Assembly (NCBI GenBank): GCA_029260575.1
Contig: JAJDDB010000035.1
Location: 186,001 to 250,000 of the forward strand
Length of the DNA: 64,000 bases
From: Phycisphaerales bacterium
GTDB taxonomy: Bacteria > Planctomycetota > Phycisphaerae > Phycisphaerales > SM1A02
Direction of reading: 5' to 3'
How positions within the stretch are numbered: the first letter of the stretch is position 1; every line of letters begins with the position of its first letter. The notes under the pieces were generated by a model. It saw nothing but the letters and a program-made list of their open reading frames with translations, made no database searches and was not told the origin of the DNA. Shown one piece after another: positions 17,024-25,933 of the stretch. The translations under genes were made by a program, and so were the position numbers.

Positions 17024-18790
17024 TTACCGGCCGAGCAGCAGGAGCTGATCGATGAGTTCATCGGTTGTGGTGATAACCCGGCTGGCTGCGGAATAGCCGG
17101 TTGAAGCAAGAATCAGGTTGATGAATTCTTCAGAGAGATCGACGTTGGACAGTTCCAGAGCTCCGCCGATGACTCGACCAGTGCCGAACTGCAGCGGCTG
17201 GGTGAGTACCGCCGGACCGGAGTTGGGTCCGACTCGGTAGTTATTGTTGCCGGTGTCCACGAGGCCGCCGGGGTTGGCAAACTTCGCAAGCGCGATCTGT
17301 CCGATGTCGCGCGTCAAGCCGTTTGTAAACGCGCCGGTGATGATGCCATCATTGCCGATTGAGAACGCGCTGAGTGTTCCGATGGGTGAGCCATCCTGAA
17401 ACACCGCTGCGAGTGAACTGTTGGTATCCGTCAGTGCGGTAATTGCATCCGTACCGGTTTCGAATTCAAGCTGGACTGACAGCGGACTGACTGCACCGTT
17501 ATCACGATCGATTGCGATTGCCTGGTTTGACGATGTAATGAAGTTGCCGTTTTGGTCAAACTCCACGACTCCGAAGCCGACAATGCGATCCTGTGCGTCA
17601 TTGTCGGATGATTCTGCGATGAATTGCCAGATGGTTCCCTCGCCGTCCTGTGTTTCCTGCAGCACGTAGGTGATGTCGACGGTGATCGGCGTGCCGAGTG
17701 AGTCGTAGACCACGAAACTTGTGCGCACGGATTCGCCATCTGCATCTGCGGTTCGGCTCATAACCAGCGGCTGGCTGATCGCTGCGCCGGCGTTGGTAGC
17801 TACAAGATTCGCACTTTCGATCGTCAGATTCTGGTCAATGCCTTCGTTACCTTCAATAACAATCTGACCCGTTGCAGCATCAAAGGACACACCGCCTCCG
17901 AGTGTTTGACCGGCAACCGTCGAACCATCCAGGCCGAGCACATCATCAATAAAGTCCATGTAGTCCTGCAGCGTTGTGCCGTTTGCATCAGCACCGGCGA
18001 CAGGTGTTGCGGAGAAGGCAAAGCTGTGCTGGCCCATGTCCTTGCCGCCCTTTTCGACGCCCGAGATCGTCAGAATCGTGCCAGCCCCACCTTCGAAGGC
18101 AAGAAATGACCCGCCTGCACCATCATCGATATACAGATCATTGCCCGGAACAGTCAGATCAATCGCAGCGCTGCCGAGTTGGGTCGTCAGACCAGCATCA
18201 GTGAAGAACGCACGGCTGCGATGTTCCGAACCTGTGCTTGCGACATTGCCTGCTGCGTTGAGGTTGCCGGTAAACGTGACGTTGCGGGTCGCTTCTGTCA
18301 GCGTCATCACGCCGACGGGAATATTCATTTCAACCAGATTTCCATCGAGTATGTCAAACTCGTTGTCAACGGTGTATCCCATAACCTTCGCGCCGGTGAG
18401 ATTTACAAGATCGTTATTTTCATTGCGCTGAAACGTTCCATCACGGGTGAACAGGCGCTCGCCGCCGAACTCAACGATGAAGAAACCATCGCCTTCGATT
18501 GCGAGATCGGTGGGGATTCCTGTCGAACCGATCGAGCCGTTGTTGAAATTGCGCTGCGTGCCTGCGATGGACACACCAAGCCCGACTTGCGTGGGGTTTG
18601 TGCCGCCGGAATTGTCGCCGGGCGAGGTTCCCAGGCCGAAGTTCTGTGTGAACGCGCTGGAAAACTGCATGCGATTGGACTTGTAGCCGGTGGTATTGAC
18701 GTTGGCGATATTGTTACCAATGACGTCAAGTCGCCGTGCATGTGCGGAGAGGCCGCTGAGTCCAGTAAACAGTGAAATGGTTGAGGCCAT
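17024..18790 (-). CDS. flgE: Flagellar hook protein FlgE
   Basis: This 588-residue hook subunit has the conserved N-terminal rod/hook segment (SLFTGLSGLSAHARRLDVIG, then NNIANVNTTGYKSNR). The middle is enlarged and variable (about 150-450). The C-terminal helix EEFINLILASTGYSAASRVI is the other conserved axial part. Length compares with about 400 in E. coli; long hooks with extra surface domains are common in other phyla. It follows the TIGR02530-like gene by 15 bases in the hook cluster fliK-flgD-flgE. Confidence 0.96.
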   Translation of the reverse strand: MASTISLFTGLSGLSAHARRLDVIGNNIANVNTTGYKSNRMQFSSAFTQNFGLGTSPGDNSGGTNPTQVGLGVSIAGTQRNFNNGSIGSTGIPTDLAIEGDGFFIVEFGGERLFTRDGTFQRNENNDLVNLTGAKVMGYTVDNEFDILDGNLVEMNIPVGVMTLTEATRNVTFTGNLNAAGNVASTGSEHRSRAFFTDAGLTTQLGSAAIDLTVPGNDLYIDDGAGGSFLAFEGGAGTILTISGVEKGGKDMGQHSFAFSATPVAGADANGTTLQDYMDFIDDVLGLDGSTVAGQTLGGGVSFDAATGQIVIEGNEGIDQNLTIESANLVATNAGAAISQPLVMSRTADADGESVRTSFVVYDSLGTPITVDITYVLQETQDGEGTIWQFIAESSDNDAQDRIVGFGVVEFDQNGNFITSSNQAIAIDRDNGAVSPLSVQLEFETGTDAITALTDTNSSLAAVFQDGSPIGTLSAFSIGNDGIITGAFTNGLTRDIGQIALAKFANPGGLVDTGNNNYRVGPNSGPAVLTQPLQFGTGRVIGGALELSNVDLSEEFINLILASTGYSAASRVITTTDELIDQLLLLGR

Positions 18791-18805
18791 GTGTTGTCGT
18801 CCTCA

Positions 18806-19351
18806 TCAACTGTTGGTGTCAGTCATGGTTGCATCCTGCGGCACAGTCGCAGCCGCAGAGTTTTCAAGAAGCAACGCGCGTTCCAGTTGCTGGGCCACAG
18901 CTCCCGGAACCAGCCCGGAGCCCGGAAACGGCGGTAGTGCAGCGTCAGCGTCATCATCAGCGCCGGCCACGTAAACCGCTGCGTCAACATGTGTGAATGA
19001 TTTTGCGCTGGATCGCGCGGAAACTTCGGTGTCGATAACCCGTAATGGCACATCCATCACGAGTGCCCTGCCGTCGATGATCATCACCGCGCGGTTGGCG
19101 CCTTCTGATTCGGCTTGATCAGCAGCAGAACCGAGTCGACCAAGCTGCGCTTCATCGAGCGGCGGCTCCAAATCGCATTCGCAAAGCACCGGGCGATCTG
19201 TGTGCAATTCGCCGGTCGAAACGAGCTTGAGGAGCGAGTCAAAGTCACGCTGCTCGATCGGCGCGTGCGGATTGCGATGCACAGCCCCAGCGCCTTTTGG
19301 ACGAACAGCCGGTTCGAGTCGCCTTAGAAGTTGTGCAGGGTCAATCGGCAT
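18806..19351 (-). CDS. TIGR02530-like flagellar operon protein
   Basis: This 181-residue protein lies between flgD and flgE, exactly where the poorly described TIGR02530 family (putative flagellar operon protein) is found. The diagnostic part is about 55-135: RDFDSLLKLVSTG, then LGRLGSAADQAESEGANRAV and the beta segment VMIIDGRALVMDVPLRVIDTEV. The N-terminus (MPIDPAQLLRRLEP) resembles the family's start. The role is probably in hook assembly. Assignment rests on position plus a partial match, so it is less certain than its neighbours. Confidence 0.7.
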   Translation of the reverse strand: MPIDPAQLLRRLEPAVRPKGAGAVHRNPHAPIEQRDFDSLLKLVSTGELHTDRPVLCECDLEPPLDEAQLGRLGSAADQAESEGANRAVMIIDGRALVMDVPLRVIDTEVSARSSAKSFTHVDAAVYVAGADDDADAALPPFPGSGLVPGAVAQQLERALLLENSAAATVPQDATMTDTNS

Positions 19352-19359
19352 CAGGATTC

Positions 19360-19905
19360 TTACGGTTGTTCATCACCCGAGTCGTCGCCGCCTTCATCCC
19401 CACCAGCGTCTCCAGAGTCATCGCCTTCACTGCTGTCGTCAGTTTCATCAACCTCGTCGACTGGGCCATCGTCTGCAATCGATTCAATAACGGATGGATC
19501 AACTATGGTTTCGACGTTGTTGACATTCACGAACCAGCCGTTGTCCAGTTCGACTGCAATGTCATCATTCTGTCGAACAACAGAAACGACGTAGCCGGCA
19601 ACGCGCTGCGCGTCATCAGTCAGGCCGCCGACGAAGGTGCCGAGCATGCTTGATGCGGAGGCAAGTTGGTTTTCGGTGACGAGCGATTCAAGCTTGTTGG
19701 TCAGATTCAGATCGGATTCGATTGATCGAATCGAATCGAGCTGTTGCAACAATGCGCTTGTGTCGCTGGGATCAAGCGGATCCTGATTCTGCAATTCAGT
19801 GAAGATCACGCGAATGAAATCTTCGCTTGTCATCTCATTGAAGCCGGTGGCGCCTGCGGAACGCGGATCAAGACCAACTGCTGCTGTACTGCTGATTTGT
19901 GACAT
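19360..19905 (-). CDS. flgD: Flagellar hook capping protein FlgD
   Basis: FlgD caps the growing hook so that FlgE can polymerise. The 181-residue protein has the N-terminal export and capping region SEDFIRVIFTELQNQDPLDPSDTSALLQQL and then TENQLASASSMLGTFVGG. The C-terminal fibronectin-like part is reduced and replaced by a strongly acidic Asp/Glu/Gly/Ser tail of about 35 residues, which is unusual. Its ATG overlaps the fliK stop (TAATG), so translation is coupled. Confidence 0.93.
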   Translation of the reverse strand: MSQISSTAAVGLDPRSAGATGFNEMTSEDFIRVIFTELQNQDPLDPSDTSALLQQLDSIRSIESDLNLTNKLESLVTENQLASASSMLGTFVGGLTDDAQRVAGYVVSVVRQNDDIAVELDNGWFVNVNNVETIVDPSVIESIADDGPVDEVDETDDSSEGDDSGDAGGDEGGDDSGDEQP

Positions 19906-21515
19906 TACGAGGCTCCTGCCTCAATGGTGTGTTGTTCGGAATACGAAGTATTGTTCAGTTCGTCGTGCGCGAACTGTGCGAAACTCTGTTGTTGCTGATC
20001 GCTTGAAGCATGTTCACCGCGCCCGCGGCTGGCGTTGCCGCCTGCATTATGCTGACTGTCCTGTTGGGATTGTTCAGCAAGTTGGTCGCCGAGGTTCTGG
20101 CCGGTGGTCTGCTGGCCCTGCGACGGCTGATGCACCTGCACGGTAAGTCGTTCGACAGTGAGGCCGTGGCGTTCGAGAGCGGTGCGGAGTGTCGCAATGT
20201 TGCGCTCCAGAATTGTCTGCGCCTGTGCGGTTGCGGCCTGGAATTGCGCAGTCACAGAACCCTGCTGAATGTTCATCTGCACGCGAAGCTGGCCGAGCTC
20301 CGGCGGATCGAGACGCATGTGCATGACACCGCCACGTTGATTGACCAGCGCGCTCAGGCCGCGAACGACATTGCCCGTAGCAGCAGCTTCATCGACAGGT
20401 TGACCGGCCTGGAGCATCACCGGCTGCGCTGTTGTACGTGTCTGCACGCCGAGATCCAGCGACGCAGCGCCCGGGATGACAGTCGTCACCGGCGAGCTTG
20501 CGACATTTTCAATTGAAATCGGTTTTGCGCCGGTTGTCTGCTCAAACTGCACGTTGGCGTTGACTTGGCCAGCTCGGCGTTCTGCTGCGGTCTGTGCATC
20601 AGCATCAACGGTGCTGTTCTCTGCAATGGCTTGCTGCACCTGCTGGCGGAGATGTTGCGATTGCGAATTCGTCGATTGCTGCTGCGGATTCTGGTCGCCA
20701 GCAAACTGCGAATCGGATTGGCCAGCCTGCTGCGGAGAGACTGAAGAAACGGAACGCGCATCGATGTGTGCATCCGAGTTTGTGTTCGAGTTGACTGCTT
20801 CAGTGCGAATGGGCTGTTGGGCCGATTCGGGTCGAACAGCAGCAACTGCTGCTTGCTGTACACCGTCTCCGCCAACTGTGTCGGCAGTGGCCGGCGCAGT
20901 ATTCGGAATCGCAACTGTTGTTTCAGCCACAGGAGTTGACCTTGCCGTCTGTGGGATGTCGCTTTGTGACAGTGGCTGGGCCGGATTTTGTTGGTTGACT
21001 GCTTGGGATTGATTCGCAGTCTCATTGCTCTGCCCAACTCCTGTTGCTGACGGCGAAATTACCGTTGGAGTTGTCTCGAGGTTCAGTGCTTGAGCATTGC
21101 TCTGTATGGAACTGGCCGTGGTGGTCGTAGTTGTACTGCCCGATTCACTGTTCGCGCCGGCCGGTTCGCTGGTTGTTTGCGACTCTACGCGAGAATCTCC
21201 CGCTGTATCGCTGGTCGTTTCGGTGGATGTCGTTGAATCGCCACCGTTTGTGTTGTTCTCGACCGGTTGATCGGCGGCGTTGGTGATTGCCGGATCATCG
21301 TTGTTGTCCTGATCGACGGGCCTGGAATGTTCTTGAAGTTTGTGCTCCGACGCTTTTTGCAATGCATCGCTGAAACGCTCGGGAGGCGCAGCTTCCGCGC
21401 GGTTGTCGCGCAGTGAACGCGCGGCCTCGGCGCGGTTTCGGCCGAGGCGCGAAGCGGTTGAATCAGCGTTGTGGGTCGGTGGTGGGGTCTGCAGCGCTAG
21501 CAACGGTGCGTTCAT
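19905..21515 (-). CDS. fliK: Flagellar hook-length control protein FliK
   Basis: FliK is the molecular ruler that stops hook growth and switches export to filament proteins. From ATG 21515 (AGGA 8 bases upstream) it has 536 residues. The first 380 are a low-complexity Gln/Asn/Ser/Thr ruler region. The C-terminal switch domain carries LDPPELGQLRVQMNIQQGSV, a form of the LxPxxLGxV motif, and RTALERHGLTVERLTVQVH. The start lies inside the preceding gene, an overlap of about 50 bases. ATG 21524 is an alternative. Confidence 0.93.
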   Translation of the reverse strand: MNAPLLALQTPPPTHNADSTASRLGRNRAEAARSLRDNRAEAAPPERFSDALQKASEHKLQEHSRPVDQDNNDDPAITNAADQPVENNTNGGDSTTSTETTSDTAGDSRVESQTTSEPAGANSESGSTTTTTTASSIQSNAQALNLETTPTVISPSATGVGQSNETANQSQAVNQQNPAQPLSQSDIPQTARSTPVAETTVAIPNTAPATADTVGGDGVQQAAVAAVRPESAQQPIRTEAVNSNTNSDAHIDARSVSSVSPQQAGQSDSQFAGDQNPQQQSTNSQSQHLRQQVQQAIAENSTVDADAQTAAERRAGQVNANVQFEQTTGAKPISIENVASSPVTTVIPGAASLDLGVQTRTTAQPVMLQAGQPVDEAAATGNVVRGLSALVNQRGGVMHMRLDPPELGQLRVQMNIQQGSVTAQFQAATAQAQTILERNIATLRTALERHGLTVERLTVQVHQPSQGQQTTGQNLGDQLAEQSQQDSQHNAGGNASRGRGEHASSDQQQQSFAQFAHDELNNTSYSEQHTIEAGAS

Positions 21516-22209
21516 TGGATTCATCCTGCGATTCGGCGTCCAACACGCCGAACGTTCGCAGTTCTTCCAGCAATTGCTTTGCCAACTCTGTCTCGGCAGC
21601 GGTTTTGAACTCGCGAATGATCTTCGAAGCCGCCCGGGCATTCATCGCATCTAGATACGCCACAGCCTGTTGCATGGCCCCGTCGGCCACGAGAGCAGTC
21701 ATCATCGCCTGGGCCTGCTTCGGCGGGATCGATTCGTACAGCTTCAAAGCCTGCTGAAACTGCTCATCCTGCTTGCGCTGGCGATCGTCTTCGATTGACG
21801 CATACCACTGCTGCTGTTGCTGTTGGAATGTCTGCTGCGAATCTTCATATTCGCGATGAACGCCGTCCAGTTGGGCCAGCAGAAGATCGCGTTCGTCTTC
21901 CAGCCGAGCGATGGCGCGTTGCTGCTGCTCGCGCACGAGGTTAACGGCTGCAATCTGCTGCGGCGCGGGCATCGGCGGGTCACTCCTGCGGGCCTGTTCA
22001 TGTTGCTCCGCCTGCACTTGCTGCGCAACCGCCGCAGCGTCACGTGCCTGCTCGATGTCCTGAGCATTGGTCGTTGCCAGCACTGTGCGCAACTCCTCGA
22101 TACGCTCGGTCGAAAGCCGATCGCTTTGCCACAGCCAGCCGACAAAGCCGAGCAATGCCAGCAGATTCACGACGGCAAGAAAACTCACGATATTCCATGC
22201 GGTGCGCAT
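21463..22209 (-). CDS. MotE/FlaA-chaperone-like flagellar coiled-coil membrane protein
   Basis: This 248-residue protein has one N-terminal membrane helix (about 7-27, VSFLAVVNLLALLGFVGWLW) and a long Gln/Glu/Arg-rich coiled coil (about 60-150). The C-terminal domain LKLYESIPPKQAQAMMTAL followed by MNARAASKIIREF matches the MgtE-N-like region of MotE-type proteins. MotE is a periplasmic chaperone for the stator protein MotC in some bacteria; the gene lies between fliJ and fliK in many flagellar operons, as here. Start ATG 22209 overlaps the fliJ stop (TAATG). No motA/motB genes lie in the window to support a stator role. Confidence 0.75.
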   Translation of the reverse strand: MRTAWNIVSFLAVVNLLALLGFVGWLWQSDRLSTERIEELRTVLATTNAQDIEQARDAAAVAQQVQAEQHEQARRSDPPMPAPQQIAAVNLVREQQQRAIARLEDERDLLLAQLDGVHREYEDSQQTFQQQQQQWYASIEDDRQRKQDEQFQQALKLYESIPPKQAQAMMTALVADGAMQQAVAYLDAMNARAASKIIREFKTAAETELAKQLLEELRTFGVLDAESQDESNERTVASAADPTTDPQR

Positions 22210-22658
22210 TACCAATGCTCCTGTCGAGCGGCTGCGATGACTGCCAGTTCGTCCATTGCAGCAGTCTCAGCCCTGTTCTGTGCGTTCTTCCACTGTTGCA
22301 ATCGGCGGTTGCGTAGCAGTTCAATCGCCCGCCGGGCCCGTGTTGCTTCAATGAGTGCAGCGCGAATAGCTTGCAATCGCTTGTGTACGCCGGCCAGTTC
22401 AACCGCCGATTGCTGGGCCGCTCGAATTCCCTGCACGGTTGCTGATGCATGTCCGCGAAGCTCATCCGTATCCAGAACACCGACCAGTCTGCCGCGCAGG
22501 CCGTCCTTGTCCGCAGTGATGATCTGTTGCTGGCGGCGAAGTTTCTGTTCGATCTGCACGCGTTGGACGTTCACCTGTGCCAAGGCGCGCTGTACCTGCT
22601 GCTCCTGGCGAAGTCGCATGTCAAGCAACGGCTGCAATGTAAATACAAATTGCGGCAT
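22209..22658 (-). CDS. fliJ: Flagellar export chaperone FliJ
   Basis: FliJ is the small coiled-coil protein that sits in the FliI hexamer and activates the export gate. This 149-residue protein is almost entirely helical, with FVFTLQPLLDMRLRQEQQVQRAL at the N-terminus, the usual FliJ opening. It lies directly after fliI (7 bases) and overlaps the motE-like start. Sequence conservation in this family is low, so position is an important part of the evidence. Confidence 0.88.
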   Translation of the reverse strand: MPQFVFTLQPLLDMRLRQEQQVQRALAQVNVQRVQIEQKLRRQQQIITADKDGLRGRLVGVLDTDELRGHASATVQGIRAAQQSAVELAGVHKRLQAIRAALIEATRARRAIELLRNRRLQQWKNAQNRAETAAMDELAVIAAARQEHW

Positions 22659-22665
22659 GATTCAA

Positions 22666-24072
22666 TCAGTTCGTGGCCTGAGCATTTGCATGACGATTAG
22701 CAACTTCACGCGCATTTTTCTGCTGTGCTGCGGCATCGCTCCGTGCCGTTGCGTCAGCAGAGAGTTCGAGAAGACGCCGGCAGGTCTGGGGATACGCGGT
22801 TGCATCAGTTGGTTGCTGGCGCAGAAATTCATCCATTGCGGGTTTCAATGCGATGGCTGTGTCACAATCCGGATTCGAACCGGCGACATACGCGCCGATG
22901 TTGATGAGTTCTTCTGCTTCTGCGTATGCTGCAAGCAGGCGCTGCATATGCTGGCGGGCAGCTGCGTGGTTGGCATCGCTGACGCGTTCAGCGACGCGCG
23001 AAATCGATTCGAGCACGTCGATTGCCGGGTAGTGACCGCGTGATGCAAGTTTTCGCGACAGTGCTATATGCCCGTCAAGAATGCCGCGCACCGCATCAGA
23101 GACCGGTTCAGTCAGATCATCGCCCTCGACAAGTACCGCATACAACCCGGTAATGGAACCGCCGCCATCAATCGCGCCGGCCCGTTCCAGCAGAACCGGA
23201 AGCAGCGCGAACACCGACGGCGTGTATCCCTTGGTTGCGGGTTGTTCGCCGACGGTCAATCCGATCTGCCGCTGGGCCTGCGCAAAGCGGGTGATTGAAT
23301 CCATGATGAGCATGACATCAGCGCCGAGATCTCGAAAATGCTCCGCAACAGAACATGCGGCCATAGCTGCACGCACGCGCAGCAGCGGCGATTCATCACC
23401 CGTTGCGACAATGACAACTGATCGTTTCAGGCCATCTTCGCCAAGTGTTTCTTCGATGAACTCGCGCACTTCCCTGCCACGCTCGCCGACAAGCGCGATG
23501 ACGTTGATGTCTGCTGCGGTGTTGCGTGCGATTGTTGCGAGCAAGGTTGACTTCCCTACACCCGGGCCGGCAAAGACACCGACACGTTGCCCTTTGCCGA
23601 GTGTGATCATCGAATCAACAGCTCGCACGCCGGTGGGCAGCGGGTCAAGTACACGGCGGCGCTGCAATGCTGCGGTCGGCGGCGGATTCAGCGGTACGGG
23701 AATCGTATCACTGAGCGCTTTGCCACCATCAATCGGCTCACCAAGCGCATTGAGAACGCGCCCCAGCAGGCTTCGGCCGACCTGCATAGTCTGCGCCGAT
23801 TGTTCGCCGATGATGCGCACACCAGGTGCGATGCCATGCGTCTGGCCGAACAGCATGACGACTGTGCGCCGACCGTCGAAGCCGACAATTTCGCCGCGGC
23901 ATAGTGAACTGGTTCTGGAAGCGACCGGAGTTTCAATGCGCACCTGCGTGCCGACGGGCAATGCCAGGTCTTCTGCGAGAATCGTCAACCCGCGCACCGC
24001 GACTACTGTCCCTGCAACCTGCCGGGATTGCAGTCGATGTAGCGTGTCGAGTTGGGGCGCGAGGATCGACAT
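22666..24072 (-). CDS. fliI: Flagellum-specific ATPase FliI
   Basis: FliI energises and unloads substrates for the flagellar type III export system. The 468-residue protein is F1-beta-like: Walker A GVFAGPGVGKSTLLATIARN (near 160-180), Walker B LIMDSITRFAQAQRQIGL, and the GYTPSVFALLPVLLERAG and GSITGLYAVLVEGDD blocks. ATG 24072 gives MSILAPQLDTLHRL; the frame stays open upstream but overlaps fliH. It sits between fliH and fliJ, its usual partners. Confidence 0.97.
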   Translation of the reverse strand: MSILAPQLDTLHRLQSRQVAGTVVAVRGLTILAEDLALPVGTQVRIETPVASRTSSLCRGEIVGFDGRRTVVMLFGQTHGIAPGVRIIGEQSAQTMQVGRSLLGRVLNALGEPIDGGKALSDTIPVPLNPPPTAALQRRRVLDPLPTGVRAVDSMITLGKGQRVGVFAGPGVGKSTLLATIARNTAADINVIALVGERGREVREFIEETLGEDGLKRSVVIVATGDESPLLRVRAAMAACSVAEHFRDLGADVMLIMDSITRFAQAQRQIGLTVGEQPATKGYTPSVFALLPVLLERAGAIDGGGSITGLYAVLVEGDDLTEPVSDAVRGILDGHIALSRKLASRGHYPAIDVLESISRVAERVSDANHAAARQHMQRLLAAYAEAEELINIGAYVAGSNPDCDTAIALKPAMDEFLRQQPTDATAYPQTCRRLLELSADATARSDAAAQQKNAREVANRHANAQATN

Positions 24073-24076
24073 TGTT

Positions 24077-24820
24077 TCACGTCGGCGGAGCGTTGTCCTC
24101 GGATTGCAGAGTGTCAGCATCACGTTTGTGTGGCAGCAGCGCCGCAGCCAGGCGCTGCAGTTGCGTTTCGAGCGTCGCATCCACACTGCCGCCTTGTGTG
24201 CGAACAGCACATCCGCCGCGCGCAAATGAAGCGTCGGTGACGACATCTGCATGCTCGCATGTACCGATGCGCTGCAGCAGCTTCGGCAGAACTTCATGCA
24301 CAAGCTGCTGGTCGTCCGGATGCACCGCAATCGTGAGTGCAGTCGGTTGATTCAAGAGTTGCAGCGCCGCTTCAAGCTGTTGTTGCACGATCGTCGGATC
24401 ATGCTCGACTGCCCGGCTGATGACTTTCGAGGCAAGTTCAAACGAAAACGTTAGCACATCTTCTCGAGCCTGCAACAACATATCGTTGCGCTGCTGCTCC
24501 CACGCCTGTAGAGCTATCTCCCATGATTCGGTGATCTGCTCAAGCTGCGGTTTGAGGTTGTTCATGATTTCGGTGCGTGCATTGGCAGCACCGGTGGCTG
24601 CGCCTTCCTGCTCGCCGCGTGCGGTTCCCTCTGCCATCCCCTGCTCATGCGCTTGGGCGCGCAGGCGCTCAGCTTCCTGTTGCGCGTCCACAAGAATCTG
24701 CCCGGCTTCAGCCCGAGCGTTGTCGAGCAGGCGCTGCGCCTGCTCGCCGAGGTCTGAAAGATCCAGCACGACGGCGTTGGAACTCTTCGGACAAGTTTGA
24801 TTGTGTTTGAGGACCGTCAT
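24077..24820 (-). CDS. fliH: Flagellar assembly protein FliH
   Basis: FliH binds FliI and tethers it to the C ring. The 247-residue protein has a long Ala/Glu/Gln-rich coiled coil (about 25-95, QRLLDNARAEAGQILVDAQQ), an AxxxG-type segment EQGMAEGTARGEQEGAATGA, and a globular end with LTIAVHPDDQQLV and SFARGGCAVRTQGGSVDATL, typical of FliH/YscL. It lies 30 bases after fliG and 4 bases before fliI. Confidence 0.93.
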   Translation of the reverse strand: MTVLKHNQTCPKSSNAVVLDLSDLGEQAQRLLDNARAEAGQILVDAQQEAERLRAQAHEQGMAEGTARGEQEGAATGAANARTEIMNNLKPQLEQITESWEIALQAWEQQRNDMLLQAREDVLTFSFELASKVISRAVEHDPTIVQQQLEAALQLLNQPTALTIAVHPDDQQLVHEVLPKLLQRIGTCEHADVVTDASFARGGCAVRTQGGSVDATLETQLQRLAAALLPHKRDADTLQSEDNAPPT

Positions 24821-24850
24821 TTGATTTGGCTCACTACATCGATGCGGTGG

Positions 24851-25891
24851 TTACACCACCAGGTCATCGTCACCGCCTCTGCCGGAGATGATGATCTCGC
24901 CAACCTCTTCGAGTCGGCGCACGATGTCAACGATGCGCTGCTGTGCCGATTCGACATCGGACAGTCGGACAGGCCCCATGTATTCCATGTCTTCCTTGAT
25001 GAGCTGAGCCGCACGTGCGGACATGTTGGTGAAAATCTTCTCTCGCAGTTCGTCGCTTGCGGTCTTGAGCGCGGTACACAGTTCATCGTTGTCAACTTCC
25101 TTGAGCACAGACTGAATGCCCTTGTCGTTGACCATGAGAATGTCTTCAAAGACGAACATCAGCCGACGAATGCTCTCGACAAGATCTGGATCTTCCGCTT
25201 CGATGCCTTCGAGGATAGATCGTTCACTGGCGCGATCACACAGATTGAGAATCTCCGCAACAGTCTCGACGCCGCCGACGCGCTCCACCGGATGCATCAA
25301 CATGTTCGCCAGGCGCGATTCAAGACCTCTTTCAACTTCGGTGATGACCGATGGATTTGTCTGCTCCATATTTGCCACACGACGGACAACTTCGATCTGT
25401 TTTGCTGCTTCCAGGCCGGTCAGAATTTCCGATGCTTTGTGGTGCGGCAGGTGGCTGACAATCAGCGCGATCGTCTGCGGATGTTCATCCTGAATAAAGG
25501 TTCGCAGGTTCTCGCTCTCAGCCTTTTGCAGGAACGAGAACGGAGTCTTCTGCACATGCGTCTGGATCTGTTGAATAATGCGATCTGCAAGACTCGGATC
25601 AAGCGATTCCTTGAGCAGGAGTTTGGCGTAGTCGAGACCGCCTTCCTTGAACGAATCCGCATTCATTCGCTGCAGGTAGAATTCTTCCACGACCTTGTCG
25701 CGCAGCGTTGCAGGAACATCGCCGACCTGTGCTAGGACACGCGTCACTTCTTCGACGAGTTCCGTATCAAGCTCGCGCAGCAGCCGCCCCGCAGCTTCGG
25801 GGCTCAGCGCGAGTACGAGCACGGCTGCTTTGGTGACGCCATCCAGTTCATCCGGATTATTCGGCAGTTTCTTTGCGATCCGCATTGCCAT
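24851..25891 (-). CDS. fliG: Flagellar motor switch protein FliG
   Basis: FliG forms the rotor ring that meets the stators and sets rotation direction. The 346 residues include KAAVLVLALSPEAAGRLLREL (N domain), HPQTIALIVSHLPHHKASEIL (the EHPQ middle-domain motif as DEHPQ) and the C-terminal torque helix DERSILEGIEAEDPDLVESI-type region followed by MFVFEDILMVNDKGIQSVL. Length and order are normal. It follows fliF after 42 bases. Confidence 0.97.
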   Translation of the reverse strand: MAMRIAKKLPNNPDELDGVTKAAVLVLALSPEAAGRLLRELDTELVEEVTRVLAQVGDVPATLRDKVVEEFYLQRMNADSFKEGGLDYAKLLLKESLDPSLADRIIQQIQTHVQKTPFSFLQKAESENLRTFIQDEHPQTIALIVSHLPHHKASEILTGLEAAKQIEVVRRVANMEQTNPSVITEVERGLESRLANMLMHPVERVGGVETVAEILNLCDRASERSILEGIEAEDPDLVESIRRLMFVFEDILMVNDKGIQSVLKEVDNDELCTALKTASDELREKIFTNMSARAAQLIKEDMEYMGPVRLSDVESAQQRIVDIVRRLEEVGEIIISGRGGDDDLVV

Positions 25892-25933
25892 AGCTATTCG
25901 TGACGCAGCACTCTGTAGCGCGTTGCCACGTCG

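Noticed and set aside
22863-22890. tRNA-3'-end-like string (ggattcgaaccggcgac)
   Set aside because: It lies inside fliI in frame and no acceptor, D-arm or anticodon stem could be paired around it.
21817-24229. Long plus-strand open frames opposite motE-like, fliJ, fliI and fliH
   Set aside because: The minus-strand genes are secure; the opposite products are rich in Arg, Cys and Ser without a known domain.
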